From Candidatus Poribacteria bacterium (GTDB lineage Bacteria; Poribacteria; WGA-4E; WGA-3G), in NCBI GenBank assembly GCA_022827625.1, contig JAJEIE010000027.1:1-64000 (forward strand): DNA of 64,000 nt. The letters are read 5' to 3'. A model generated the notes under the pieces. The model was not told where the DNA came from, did no database searches, and worked only from the letters and a program-made list of their open reading frames with translations. Both the position numbers and the translations under genes were made by a program. Of the stretch, positions 8,513-16,686 are shown in pieces (positions within the stretch are counted from its first letter, which is position 1; the number at the start of each line of letters is the position of its first letter).

Positions 8513-9790
8513 CTACGGCTGCCAAGGCACATTGCCCGCTTTCTGCGTTTCCACCTGAAATAGACGACTCATTTCTCTGAAGAGGTCCTGATGTGTTTCC
8601 ATATTGTTTGTCGTTTCCAGCGGATCGCTTGATAAGTCGTAGAGTTCTAAAGGTTGAAAGGGTCTGTTGTGAAGCAGTTTGATGTCGCCGCGTCGGACTG
8701 CGTGTTGGGTTTGACCGAAAAATTGTCCGCCGCCTTCCCTTCGCAACCAATAGAGAATACGTTCAGAGAAATCCTGCTGTTCACCTTGGAGCGTCTGCCA
8801 GATTGAACGTCCTTCAATCTCATTTGGAATCGGTGCGCCTGCCACTTCACATACCGTCGGGAAGAGGTCCATGAGGAGTGCGACCTGATCGGTAACATGC
8901 CCCTCTGGAATGTGTCCGGGCCACATCGCACATGTAGGGACTCGGATGCCGCCCTCGTACATATCGCCTTTCTGTCCACGCAATGGACCGTTGTGTGCGC
9001 CGACCTTCATGTCACCGCCGTTATCAGAGGAGTAGATAACAAGCGTATTAGACAACTGATCTGTCTCGACGAGTGTATCAAGGACTCGTCCGATACCGGC
9101 ATCCATGTGTTCGACGAGGGCAATGTATTTGGCGCGTTGCGGCGAGATATCCGGTTCGCGTTCGCGAACCCGTTCTACCCAATCGTCTGGGGGTTGTATC
9201 GGTGTGTGTGGTGCATTGTAGGCGAGATAGAGGAAAAAAGGGTCAGCGGATTGTGCTTGCGCTTGGATGAATTCTTTGCTCCATTCGGTGAAGAGGTCTG
9301 TGGCGTGTCCGCGCGGGTCGATTGTCTCAAAGCCGTGTCGCATGTAGTTTATATCATGCCGAAGGTGCGTGTAGTAGTCGTCCATCATGTCGCCAAGGAA
9401 GCCGTGAAAGTGGTCAAAGCCTCGCTTGCATGGATGGTTCTCAGGTTCAAGTCCAAGATGCCACTTGCCGATGAGTGCGGTGTTATAATCTTTCTGTTTC
9501 AGGGTTGCGGGAAGTGTGGCTGCGTCCTGTCGAAAGTAGCCCCAACTGTTTTCTGGGTGGGTACGGATGACGCCAGGAACACCAGCACGGTCAGGATAGC
9601 GTCCCGTCATGAGAGAGGCTCTACTCGGAGAACAGACAGAGGAGTTTGCATAGAAGTGCGTAAACCGGGTTCCCTCTGCGGCAATCCGGTCGATGTTTGG
9701 TGTTTGAATTGCGGGTCCATTGTGTGCTGAAATATCGCCGTAGCCGTGGTCATCGGCGAGAATGATAAGTACGTTTGGTGATTTTGCCAT
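8513..9790 (-). CDS. Type I (formylglycine) sulfatase
   Basis: This 425-residue member of the alkaline phosphatase/sulfatase superfamily cleaves sulfate esters from carbohydrates or other organics. It begins with the metal-binding LILADDHGYGD (Asp13, Asp14). CSPSR at Cys53 is the signature converted to formylglycine, followed by ASLMTGRYP. GKWHLG and the second metal motif YSSDNGGD are also clear. Start ATG 9790 is preceded by GGGAGATACTT; an upstream in-frame extension lacks family similarity. I see no signal peptide. The enzyme depends on a formylglycine-generating or anaerobic maturase, not seen in this window. The LamG, flippase and GH32 neighbours point to sulfated polysaccharide use. 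Confidence 0.94.
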   Translation of the reverse strand: MAKSPNVLIILADDHGYGDISAHNGPAIQTPNIDRIAAEGTRFTHFYANSSVCSPSRASLMTGRYPDRAGVPGVIRTHPENSWGYFRQDAATLPATLKQKDYNTALIGKWHLGLEPENHPCKRGFDHFHGFLGDMMDDYYTHLRHDINYMRHGFETIDPRGHATDLFTEWSKEFIQAQAQSADPFFLYLAYNAPHTPIQPPDDWVERVREREPDISPQRAKYIALVEHMDAGIGRVLDTLVETDQLSNTLVIYSSDNGGDMKVGAHNGPLRGQKGDMYEGGIRVPTCAMWPGHIPEGHVTDQVALLMDLFPTVCEVAGAPIPNEIEGRSIWQTLQGEQQDFSERILYWLRREGGGQFFGQTQHAVRRGDIKLLHNRPFQPLELYDLSSDPLETTNNMETHQDLFREMSRLFQVETQKAGNVPWQP

Positions 9791-9884
9791 AAGTATCTCC
9801 CTGTTGTCTGCCTTACAGCAAACATCCAAAAATGAGCGCAGCCGGTTGTTCAGGGAACGCCGCAGCTGCACTCAGTTACTTAAT

Positions 9885-10667
9885 CTATTGCCGGGATTTG
9901 AGACTTGCCCATGTTGTGGCAAGTTTGGCAGCAGGCTCAACGGGGAGCAGGGTCACTAACCCCTCTTCCATCAGTGCTTCTATATCGTCTACTTCCAGGA
10001 CGGAAGCGAAAATTGCGACCTCATAGAGCGTACCGTCAAGTGTCTCTGAGGTATTGTTGGTCCAACCACCGATATTAACGTCAGTGTCATTCCGAGGTGA
10101 AGGTTTACCCATGCCGCCAACAGAGCCGATTTCCACAGCGTTTTCGTAGATCTTAATAGTGTCCTTTGCGTCATAGGTTGCGGTCATGTACAACCAAGTA
10201 TCTTTTTTAACCTGTCCTTGGTTCCATGCGCCTTTCCAGCCGCCGTTCGCAAAGTAAGCTTCCCAACCCGTGCCGGTGCTACTTGTCCTGAAGGCGTAAT
10301 TTGCCACCGTACCCGCCGCGGGTCTTTTGCCGAGGATGTGTCCATAGCCGTTCTCGGATTTATTTACATAAGCCCAAGCAGTGATTGACCATTCCTCTTC
10401 CAGATACATACTATCGGAGTCTGCAATAATAACCCGATCGTTTACGCCGTTTAAACTGAGGGCAGGACCGTCGGGTCCTTTGACCCATTTTCCGCCCTGA
10501 AGTTCACCGTGATTCTCGTTTCCAGAAATATCGTTGATAACATCGCCTTTACCTTCGTCGAGTAGCCAAATTCCTCTTGCGGTTTCAAAATCAATCTCTG
10601 CATAGGTTTGCACTGAGAAAGTCAGGCTGATGGTGATGATCGCTAAGCAAACGATAATGGTTTTCAT
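9885..10667 (-). CDS. Exported LamG (concanavalin-like) protein with C-terminal TTWA tag
   Basis: This 260-residue protein starts at ATG 10667 behind a strong TAGGAGGT. A signal peptide (about 1-24, ending QTYAE) precedes a single LamG/concanavalin-A-like jelly roll (about 25-225) with GIWLLDEGKG, DISGNENHG, WSITAWAYVNKS, W..YMTATYDAKDTIKIYENA and LDGTLYEVAIFASVL. Such domains bind glycans or proteins outside the cell. The last 20 residues, LPVEPAAKLATTWASLKSRQ, match the ends of two other exported proteins in the window (29948-30715 and 53592-54449). It lies between a sulfatase and a mannonate-dehydratase-like gene on the same strand. Confidence 0.88.
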   Translation of the reverse strand: MKTIIVCLAIITISLTFSVQTYAEIDFETARGIWLLDEGKGDVINDISGNENHGELQGGKWVKGPDGPALSLNGVNDRVIIADSDSMYLEEEWSITAWAYVNKSENGYGHILGKRPAAGTVANYAFRTSSTGTGWEAYFANGGWKGAWNQGQVKKDTWLYMTATYDAKDTIKIYENAVEIGSVGGMGKPSPRNDTDVNIGGWTNNTSETLDGTLYEVAIFASVLEVDDIEALMEEGLVTLLPVEPAAKLATTWASLKSRQ

Positions 10668-10748
10668 TTTTACCTCCTAAAGGTTCAATTTACCATTAAT
10701 GGACGTTTTGACTCTAAGACTGTGTCACGCTAACTGAAACCCATCGAG

Positions 10749-11747
10749 TTACTGTTCTGAATTTACCGCTTGAATCAGGGCGATGATGTATCCGAATTGG
10801 AATGCCCACGCTTGTCGGACGCGACCCGAAACACCGGGTGGCGATGGGTCATCTGGATGCCCTGGTGCGTGGTCGGGCATGAGCATGTAGGGATATTCTA
10901 CGTCTCGCAGTGTCTGTGCGACCTTGTGCATGTCCAAGTGTCCCTCGTCGGGCCAGACCTCTTGGAAATCGTGCAGTCCGCCGCGGATATTGCGAAAGTG
11001 GATGTTGAAAAGTTTTTTCTGCTCGCCGAAGTAACGGAGGATTTCGTAGAATTCGGTCGCGGGGTCGTCTAAACCCTCTGAAACCGTCCCGCAACAGAAG
11101 TTGAAACCGTGGTACGGACTATCCACAATTTCAGAGAAACGTTTCAAGCCATCAAAGATTGGGTAATTCCAGCGTTCAACGCCTCTCAGGATAGGGGCGG
11201 GTGGATCGTTTGGGTGACACGCCATTTGGACACGATTTGCCTCGGCAACCGGGATAACGCGCGCAAGGAAATAAGCGATCCGGTCAAACGCCTCTTCACG
11301 ACTCACCTCGCCTGCCTCTGAAAGCGTTTCGTTATCGTACTTGGAGAAATCGAACGTGCTGTAGCGTGAACCGCCGCGTCCGAGCGTGCTTTCTGTTCGC
11401 TGATGGTTCAGGATGCAGAAATTATAGTTCAGTCCTCGTAACCCTGCCGCTGCGGCGTTTTCAATCATCTGGCAGACAGCATCCAGGTCCCTGTCGCGCT
11501 GTGGATCTTGGGCGAGTGTGATGCTCCTGGGGAGCCCGATGTGAATCATTTCAAGGCTGATGCCTGCTTCCGCTGCTGCTGCCTTGTGCCGAATGAGTGT
11601 TTCGGTTTCGGTATCCCCAACGGAGGCATCCATGTGCGTTACACCGTGGCGAACGAGGAATGCCAACTCTTTAGGGGATGTCCCGATGCCTTGAACACCG
11701 ACGTGCATCTCCGCCTTTTTGCGTGGTTGCTGTTCAGTTCTATCCAT
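10749..11747 (-). CDS. Mannonate dehydratase-like TIM-barrel protein
   Basis: This 332-residue member of the UxuA-like branch of the xylose-isomerase-like superfamily shows metal- and substrate-site motifs in family order: ACHPNDPP, FNFCCGTVSEG, FNIHFRNIRGG, DEGHLDMHKV and MLMPDHAPGHPDD. UxuA dehydrates D-mannonate to 2-keto-3-deoxygluconate in hexuronate breakdown. Substitutions in the motifs (FNFCCGT rather than FN.CQGT) leave the exact substrate open. ATG 11747 follows an AAAGGAGAGC-type site. It is probably expressed from the minus-strand promoter at 11813-11841. Confidence 0.8.
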   Translation of the reverse strand: MDRTEQQPRKKAEMHVGVQGIGTSPKELAFLVRHGVTHMDASVGDTETETLIRHKAAAAEAGISLEMIHIGLPRSITLAQDPQRDRDLDAVCQMIENAAAAGLRGLNYNFCILNHQRTESTLGRGGSRYSTFDFSKYDNETLSEAGEVSREEAFDRIAYFLARVIPVAEANRVQMACHPNDPPAPILRGVERWNYPIFDGLKRFSEIVDSPYHGFNFCCGTVSEGLDDPATEFYEILRYFGEQKKLFNIHFRNIRGGLHDFQEVWPDEGHLDMHKVAQTLRDVEYPYMLMPDHAPGHPDDPSPPGVSGRVRQAWAFQFGYIIALIQAVNSEQ

Positions 11748-11812
11748 CGCTTTGCTCTCCTTTGAGGATCAAATGCCTTAATCAACGTGTTAGACTGAAG
11801 AAACGTCCGTGT

Positions 11813-11841
11813 ATTGTAGCAAGCCTTATAAGTTATGTCAA
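11813..11841 (-). promoter_or_regulatory. Sigma70-like promoter of the mannonate-dehydratase-like gene
   Basis: Read on the minus strand: TTGACA (11841-11836), 17-bp spacer, TACAAT (11818-11813). It lies about 65 nt upstream of ATG 11747, giving a leader of roughly 55-60 nt. Confidence 0.75.
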
Positions 11842-11874
11842 TTCAAAATCGGAAAATTGGCACGGAAAATTTCA

Positions 11875-11903
11875 TGGACACGCGCTCGGTACTATGCTAT
11901 CTT
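11875..11903 (+). promoter_or_regulatory. Possible promoter of the GH32 gene
   Basis: TGGACA (11875-11880), 17-bp spacer, TATCTT (11898-11903). A stem TTTCGGC/GCCGAAA (11917-11923, 11935-11941) follows in the putative leader, 45 nt before ATG 11986, and could act as a leader hairpin. The match is weaker than other promoters in this window. Confidence 0.4.
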
Positions 11904-11985
11904 AAGAACCACAGAATTTCGGCACAGCTTGCAAGCCGAAACTTGCTATAAAAAAGTATAAGATTTACGTAAAAGAGGAGACACG

Positions 11986-13545
11986 ATGGAAACCAACGAA
12001 GACTATACTTCGCTTGTCCCGCATTACACCTTCGCGGAGACGTTGGAAGAACAAGAGGCGCAGTTGGAGACGAATCCGTTGATGCAACGGCTCAACGCTT
12101 ATCGGAAAACGTATGAAGGCGATCCGCATCGTCCTATCTATCACTATATTAACCCGGAAGCGATGCTCAATGACCCGAACGGTCTCTGTTTCTGGCAGGG
12201 ACGTTGGCATCTCTTTTATCAGGCATATCCACCCGAAGATACACGGCAGCACTGGGGACACGCCATTAGCGACGACCTCATCCACTGGCGCGATCTGCCG
12301 TATGCGATCTATCCGAACCCTGAGAGATGCTGTTTCTCTGGCGCAACGCTTGTAGAGGAAGATCGCGTGATTGCGATGTATCACGGAACGGTTGTCGGAA
12401 ACATGGTGGCAGTGTCGAGCGACCCGCTGCTTCTGAATTGGGAGAAAGTCTCCGGTAAAGCGGTCATCCCAGCGAAACATGCGGATGGCACAACCCCGGT
12501 TTATCGCGTCTTTGATCCGTGTATCTGGAAGAAAGAGGGTTTGTATTACTCGCTTTCAGGTGGTACACTCCCGCACGGACCGGGTGGCAAACGTGTCCGC
12601 GCCAACTTCTTGCTCCGCTCAGCAGACCTCGCGAATTGGGTCTATCTGCATCCCTTCATTGAAGACGACCAATTCACATTAGTCGGTGATGATGGCGCGT
12701 GTCCGTATTTTTGGCCCATCGGCGACCGACACATGCTCCTCTTTTTTAGTCACATGAGCGGTGGGCAGTACCTGCTCGGTGACTATGACACGGAACGCGA
12801 CAAATTCATCGTGACCGCAGGGGCAAAGAACAATTTTGGCGCAGCATCTCCCGCGGGTGTTCATGCACCTTCGGCGACGCCTGATGGCAAGGGTGGACTC
12901 ATCGTTATCTATAACATGAATCCCGCGAAACCTACCAAAGGCTGGAATCAGATTATGACGCTCCCGCGTCGACTGACCCTCCTCTCCAAAGATGAAGTCG
13001 GCGTTGAGCCTGCCGGTGATATTGCGTCGTTGCGGTATGCGCATCAGCATGTCAACGCGATGACGCTACCCGCAAACGAAGAAGTCGTACTGGACGGTAT
13101 ATCGGGGAATGCGCTGGAGCTTGAACTCGAAATTGATCCGAAATCGGCACCGATGGTTGAATTGAACGTCCTACGTTCACCAGGGAAAGAAGAGTTCACC
13201 CGTATCGCTTTTTTCAGAGAGCGTGGTCTGCGCAATCCGGACATACCTGACCGTGTTCGCGATAGCCTCCTTACAATTGATTCGTCGTATTCATCGACTG
13301 CACCGGATGTCCTTTCACGTGCGCCTGAGACCGGACCGGTTTCCATCGCACAAGACGAGACCCTCAAATTACGGGTGTTCATTGATAAGAGCGTCGTAGA
13401 AGTCTTTGCCAATGGGAAGCAGTGTGTTGCGATGCGTGTCTATCCCGACAGGGAAGATAGCGTTGGTGTGTCATTACGTTCGCAAGGGCAAGCCTGCGAA
13501 CTCAAATCGCTGAATGCTTGGCAGATGAAGAATATTTATGAATAA
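11986..13545 (+). CDS. Glycoside hydrolase family 32-like protein with altered acid/base site
   Basis: This 519-residue protein starts at ATG 11986 behind GAGGAG. The five-bladed propeller region (about 50-360) begins with the GH32 nucleophile motif LNDPNG (Asp63), followed by LFYQ, HWGHAISDDLIHW and FSGA. The RDP motif appears as FDP (Asp177, Arg missing). The EC motif that normally holds the acid/base Glu reads GACP (Ala238-Cys239), so the Glu appears lost. A C-terminal beta-sandwich has LRVFIDKSVVEVFANG, typical of GH32. Canonical members hydrolyse sucrose or fructans. This variant may use a shifted residue or another glycosidic substrate. There is no signal peptide. It overlaps the next gene by 8 nt. 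Confidence 0.85.
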   Translation: METNEDYTSLVPHYTFAETLEEQEAQLETNPLMQRLNAYRKTYEGDPHRPIYHYINPEAMLNDPNGLCFWQGRWHLFYQAYPPEDTRQHWGHAISDDLIHWRDLPYAIYPNPERCCFSGATLVEEDRVIAMYHGTVVGNMVAVSSDPLLLNWEKVSGKAVIPAKHADGTTPVYRVFDPCIWKKEGLYYSLSGGTLPHGPGGKRVRANFLLRSADLANWVYLHPFIEDDQFTLVGDDGACPYFWPIGDRHMLLFFSHMSGGQYLLGDYDTERDKFIVTAGAKNNFGAASPAGVHAPSATPDGKGGLIVIYNMNPAKPTKGWNQIMTLPRRLTLLSKDEVGVEPAGDIASLRYAHQHVNAMTLPANEEVVLDGISGNALELELEIDPKSAPMVELNVLRSPGKEEFTRIAFFRERGLRNPDIPDRVRDSLLTIDSSYSSTAPDVLSRAPETGPVSIAQDETLKLRVFIDKSVVEVFANGKQCVAMRVYPDREDSVGVSLRSQGQACELKSLNAWQMKNIYE

Positions 13546-14224
13546 TCGCGTCGTCTCAGGTACCTCTATCAAATATGCTGCGGACCTTGATAATGTTAGA
13601 GAGGTCACGCTCCACGGCACAGCAGATTTATCGTTCTGGAAAGAGGTGTTGCGCCAGGAAGGTTTCTTTCCATACCAAGAAGCCGATAGGGCGATTCTAT
13701 CGCTCAGTGCAATAGACGCAAGATGGCGGGGATTTAAGTTTCGGGAGTTTGTTATCGCTGTTGGAGTCTGCTATAATGAAAGTGGAACGAGTTTGGATGG
13801 ATATTATCTATCACACGCGTTTAACTCCTCCAAACTGTTAGCTTTTTCGGAGCGGGTGTTTTTTGGGACTCCTTATTCTCAAGCCGACATCCAACTCGAA
13901 AACAAACTTCCGGCTTTTATTAAATTATACGATAGGGTAGAGGTGCTTCTCCACGCAGAAATGGCGATGCCGAATGCAACGCCGACAGTGGAATATCTGG
14001 AGTGGAAGGGACCAATTTTTCTGCCAAATAGGCGTGGTAAATTCTTCGTTATCCTGGCGGGTGAGACGGTCATCTATCCGTTTTTACCCGAAACAGATCG
14101 GTTTGAAATCAAACCGAGATCTCGCTACGAAATTTTTCGGCAGCTGATTGACAGCGATTTCACGGGAAGTGTCTGGAGTCTAAGAAGCAGTGCCCGCCAC
14201 GCAAAGTCGAAGACTTATCAATGA
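13538..14224 (+). CDS. Protein of unknown function, possibly acetoacetate-decarboxylase-like fold
   Basis: This 228-residue soluble protein starts at ATG 13538, 8 nt inside the end of the GH32 gene, so it is translationally coupled to it. I do not firmly recognise it. The arrangement SAIDARWRGFKFREFVIAVGV, GYYLSHAFNSSKLLAFSERVFFGTPY and a later beta-rich half resembles acetoacetate decarboxylase-like proteins. The catalytic Lys of true decarboxylases cannot be assigned by eye. Coupling to GH32 suggests a role in the same sugar pathway, which is inference. Confidence 0.65.
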   Translation: MNNRVVSGTSIKYAADLDNVREVTLHGTADLSFWKEVLRQEGFFPYQEADRAILSLSAIDARWRGFKFREFVIAVGVCYNESGTSLDGYYLSHAFNSSKLLAFSERVFFGTPYSQADIQLENKLPAFIKLYDRVEVLLHAEMAMPNATPTVEYLEWKGPIFLPNRRGKFFVILAGETVIYPFLPETDRFEIKPRSRYEIFRQLIDSDFTGSVWSLRSSARHAKSKTYQ

Positions 14225-14308
14225 GATGCTAAGTAAGGGGCGGTTTAATATGGTAGGGACGTGAGAAAAACTCCGATTGATACATCCCAGCGAAGAAGGA
14301 GGAAAACC

Positions 14309-14614
14309 GTGTCAGTTACAACAAAAAAATGGGTGCTTGATACCGTCGAAGAATTATCCGCTTCTGAGATCGAAGAATTGAAGCGTTACTTGGAATATCT
14401 CGTCTGGAAATCAGAAATTCCAACAGAAAGTTTCGGAAATCCCCAAGATTCATCCAAACTTAAACGAAAAGGGCAACCCGAACGGATCTTAGCAGCCATT
14501 AACAAATCACATCATGTGACACCCGAAGACGCGAAAGCATTGCTGGACTCAATTAAAGAAGGGGAAATCCCAATGCGTTTTGATTCGGTCTTTGACGATT
14601 TGGAAGGCGAGTAG
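14309..14614 (+). CDS. Small acidic protein, possible orphan antitoxin
   Basis: This 101-residue protein starts at GTG 14309, chosen because AAGGAGG (14296-14302) sits 6 nt upstream; an upstream in-frame start lacks a site. The N-terminal half is helical (VLDTVEELSASEIEELKRYLEYLVW), and the C-terminal half has TPEDAKALLDSIKEGEIPMRFDS. Two-part helical and acidic-tail proteins of this size are common antitoxins, but no toxin gene follows within 95 nt, and the function is not established. Confidence 0.6.
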   Translation: MSVTTKKWVLDTVEELSASEIEELKRYLEYLVWKSEIPTESFGNPQDSSKLKRKGQPERILAAINKSHHVTPEDAKALLDSIKEGEIPMRFDSVFDDLEGE

Positions 14615-14709
14615 TTGATGGACTATCTTTTAGAAACATCTACATAAAACGGTTTCTGGTGGTCCTTAAAATTGCGATACAATCCTTGAAGCAGGATGGT
14701 TACTAATCT

Positions 14710-15951
14710 ATGCTTTATTTAACTGTTGTCCTCATGGTTTACGTGCTGTTTTTCTCAATCCAGTTGACTGTAACAGCGCAAAGTGTCAACATCTCTGAAC
14801 CTGTCCCTCCACCGGATGATGTTCACAGAACTTTTAACCTCAACCCGTTTTACAAACAGTGGATTGATGTAGAAGGATTGCCCGTTGTGGCATCAGCAAA
14901 GGTGAATCCGTATGCCGTCAAAGAAGCAGTATGGCTCATTCGGCAGATGATTGGACATCGGCAGGATATATTGCAAGCACTCGCAAAAAATAACGTGCGT
15001 TTTGCTGTGATGGCGCATAACGAACTGACGACCGAAATTCCTGAACACAGCGATCTGCAACCGGACTATTATTGGGACCGGCGGGCACGTGGTTTGGGTT
15101 CGACTCCAGCAAGACCAGCGGTGAGTTGTGGTGAGGAAAATTTGCTTAATTATTCAGGCGATCCGTATTCAACTGAGAATATTCTGGTCCATGAATTCGC
15201 GCATGCGATTCACCAGATGGGCTTGAGGACGGTGGACCCTGGTTTTGATGATCGTCTTAAAACAATATATGATGCTGCGGTCGAAAAAGGGTTGTGGGAG
15301 AACACTTACGCCATTACAAACAGAGCGGAATACTGGGCTGAAGGCACACAATCTTGGTTTGACACGAACCGGGCAAACGATGATCAACACAACCATGTTG
15401 ATACCCGCGACAAGTTGAAAGCATACGACCCAGTACTCGCTGCGCTGCTTGCTGAAGTTTATGGGGATATGGACTGGCGATACACGCAGGCAATAACTCG
15501 TTTGCATCTCTCACATCTCCAAGGATTTAGTCCTGAAGCGTCTCCAGAGTTTGCGTGGCCTCCTGAATTGATCGAATTGACGGAGTTCCATCAGAAACTG
15601 AAAGACCCAGACAGCGATGGTGATGGAAAATGGATTAACTTGGCGGAACAAAATCTAAATTCGCTGCCGTCTCTAAAATCTGGGGACGATGACACGGAAA
15701 CTGCGATCCTCTTTGTGAACGGTACTAAAGCCGAAATTGCTTATTATTGGGTGGATTCTGAGGGTAATGAGAAATTCTATGGCAAGATTGCCCCGGATGC
15801 CTTTGCTAATCAACATACGTATGTAGGGCATGTTTGGCTGATAAAGGATGTGGACGGAAATAACCTTGCCGTGTTTCGCGCTGAGGCGGAAACGGGACGA
15901 GCACTTGTTAGCACAGTGCCACTGCGTAGGCGAGATGGAGGGGACGAGTGA
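14710..15951 (+). CDS. Secreted gluzincin-type metalloprotease with VHL-beta-like C-terminal domain
   Basis: This 413-residue protein has a signal or anchor segment (about 1-24), a zinc-protease region and a small C-terminal beta domain. HEFAHAIH (161-168) is the zinc motif with catalytic Glu; a likely third ligand lies in NRAEYWAEGTQSWF (Glu207 or Glu211). A DxDxDG calcium-type loop (DPDSDGDGKW) follows near 290. The last about 75 residues, with ILFVNGT, YYWVDSEGNEKFYGKI, HTYVGHVWLIKDVDG and LAVF, match the pattern of the von Hippel-Lindau beta domain. The protein is likely periplasmic or extracellular and may degrade or bind hydroxylated or other peptides; the substrate is unknown. The stop overlaps the next start (GTGA). 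Confidence 0.8.
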   Translation: MLYLTVVLMVYVLFFSIQLTVTAQSVNISEPVPPPDDVHRTFNLNPFYKQWIDVEGLPVVASAKVNPYAVKEAVWLIRQMIGHRQDILQALAKNNVRFAVMAHNELTTEIPEHSDLQPDYYWDRRARGLGSTPARPAVSCGEENLLNYSGDPYSTENILVHEFAHAIHQMGLRTVDPGFDDRLKTIYDAAVEKGLWENTYAITNRAEYWAEGTQSWFDTNRANDDQHNHVDTRDKLKAYDPVLAALLAEVYGDMDWRYTQAITRLHLSHLQGFSPEASPEFAWPPELIELTEFHQKLKDPDSDGDGKWINLAEQNLNSLPSLKSGDDDTETAILFVNGTKAEIAYYWVDSEGNEKFYGKIAPDAFANQHTYVGHVWLIKDVDGNNLAVFRAEAETGRALVSTVPLRRRDGGDE

Positions 15952-16577
15952 GTGAAATTGTGCAGAAGGTTACTGCGTTCATAGTGCGCGAAAACAATGG
16001 TGTGAAAGAGTTACTTGTCTTTAAACATCCAACTGCCGGTATTCAAATTCCTGCAGGGACTGTTGAAGCAGATGAAAATATTGAAACTGCCGTAAAAAGA
16101 GAAGCTTATGAGGAAACGGGTTTACGGTTTGTAGAGGTTGAAAGTTATCTGGGTTGCTTTGAAAATGAATTGAAAAATAACCAAAGAATCATAGCAGAAA
16201 CGACGCAGGTTTATATTGAACCCGACTTAACTGCAATTCCCTACAAGCGAAAGCTACCCAAAGGGCTAACCGTTGATTACCTTTCCACACAGAGGGATTT
16301 TACACACATTTCGTACATTGAATATGAATTTAACAAATTTCACAAGCCCATACGTATTGAGTCTAACATTATGGGCTGGGTGCCGAATGAGAACATAAGT
16401 GCGCAGAAGAAAAGACATTTTTTTCACTTATCCACACAAGAGAAAACAGCGGACGCGTGGGAATTAAAGAGCGACCAAGGACACATTTTCAAGCCCTACT
16501 GGACACCGCTTTCGCCGAAACCCAACATTATACCGCCACAAGACAAATGGTTGGATTTCGTCTATGAGAAAATCTGA
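15948..16577 (+). CDS. Nudix hydrolase
   Basis: This 209-residue protein begins at GTG 15948, overlapping the upstream TGA by 2 nt, with GGAGGGG about 10 nt before. The Nudix box (GX5EX7REUXEEXGU) spans residues of GTVEADENIETAVKREAYEE followed by TGL, preceded by LLVFKHPTAGIQIPAG. The family hydrolyses nucleoside diphosphates linked to other moieties. A C-terminal extension of about 90 residues has no clear family and makes it longer than a minimal Nudix domain (about 140). Coupling to a secreted protease is odd functionally and may be positional only. Confidence 0.88.
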   Translation: MSEIVQKVTAFIVRENNGVKELLVFKHPTAGIQIPAGTVEADENIETAVKREAYEETGLRFVEVESYLGCFENELKNNQRIIAETTQVYIEPDLTAIPYKRKLPKGLTVDYLSTQRDFTHISYIEYEFNKFHKPIRIESNIMGWVPNENISAQKKRHFFHLSTQEKTADAWELKSDQGHIFKPYWTPLSPKPNIIPPQDKWLDFVYEKI

Positions 16578-16686
16578 GCTGTGGTAAAATAAAGTATGAG
16601 TAAGGCGAAGTAACCTCGTCCCTATAGTAAACATATCACTACCAAAACTCTTCTCATTTCGTACGACTCTCTTGGAGGGAACATAG

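Noticed and set aside
8897-9730. Plus-strand open frame of 277 codons opposite the sulfatase gene
   Set aside because: It is antisense to a gene with complete sulfatase motifs, its translation is Cys/Val-rich without any family pattern, and no start signals are visible.
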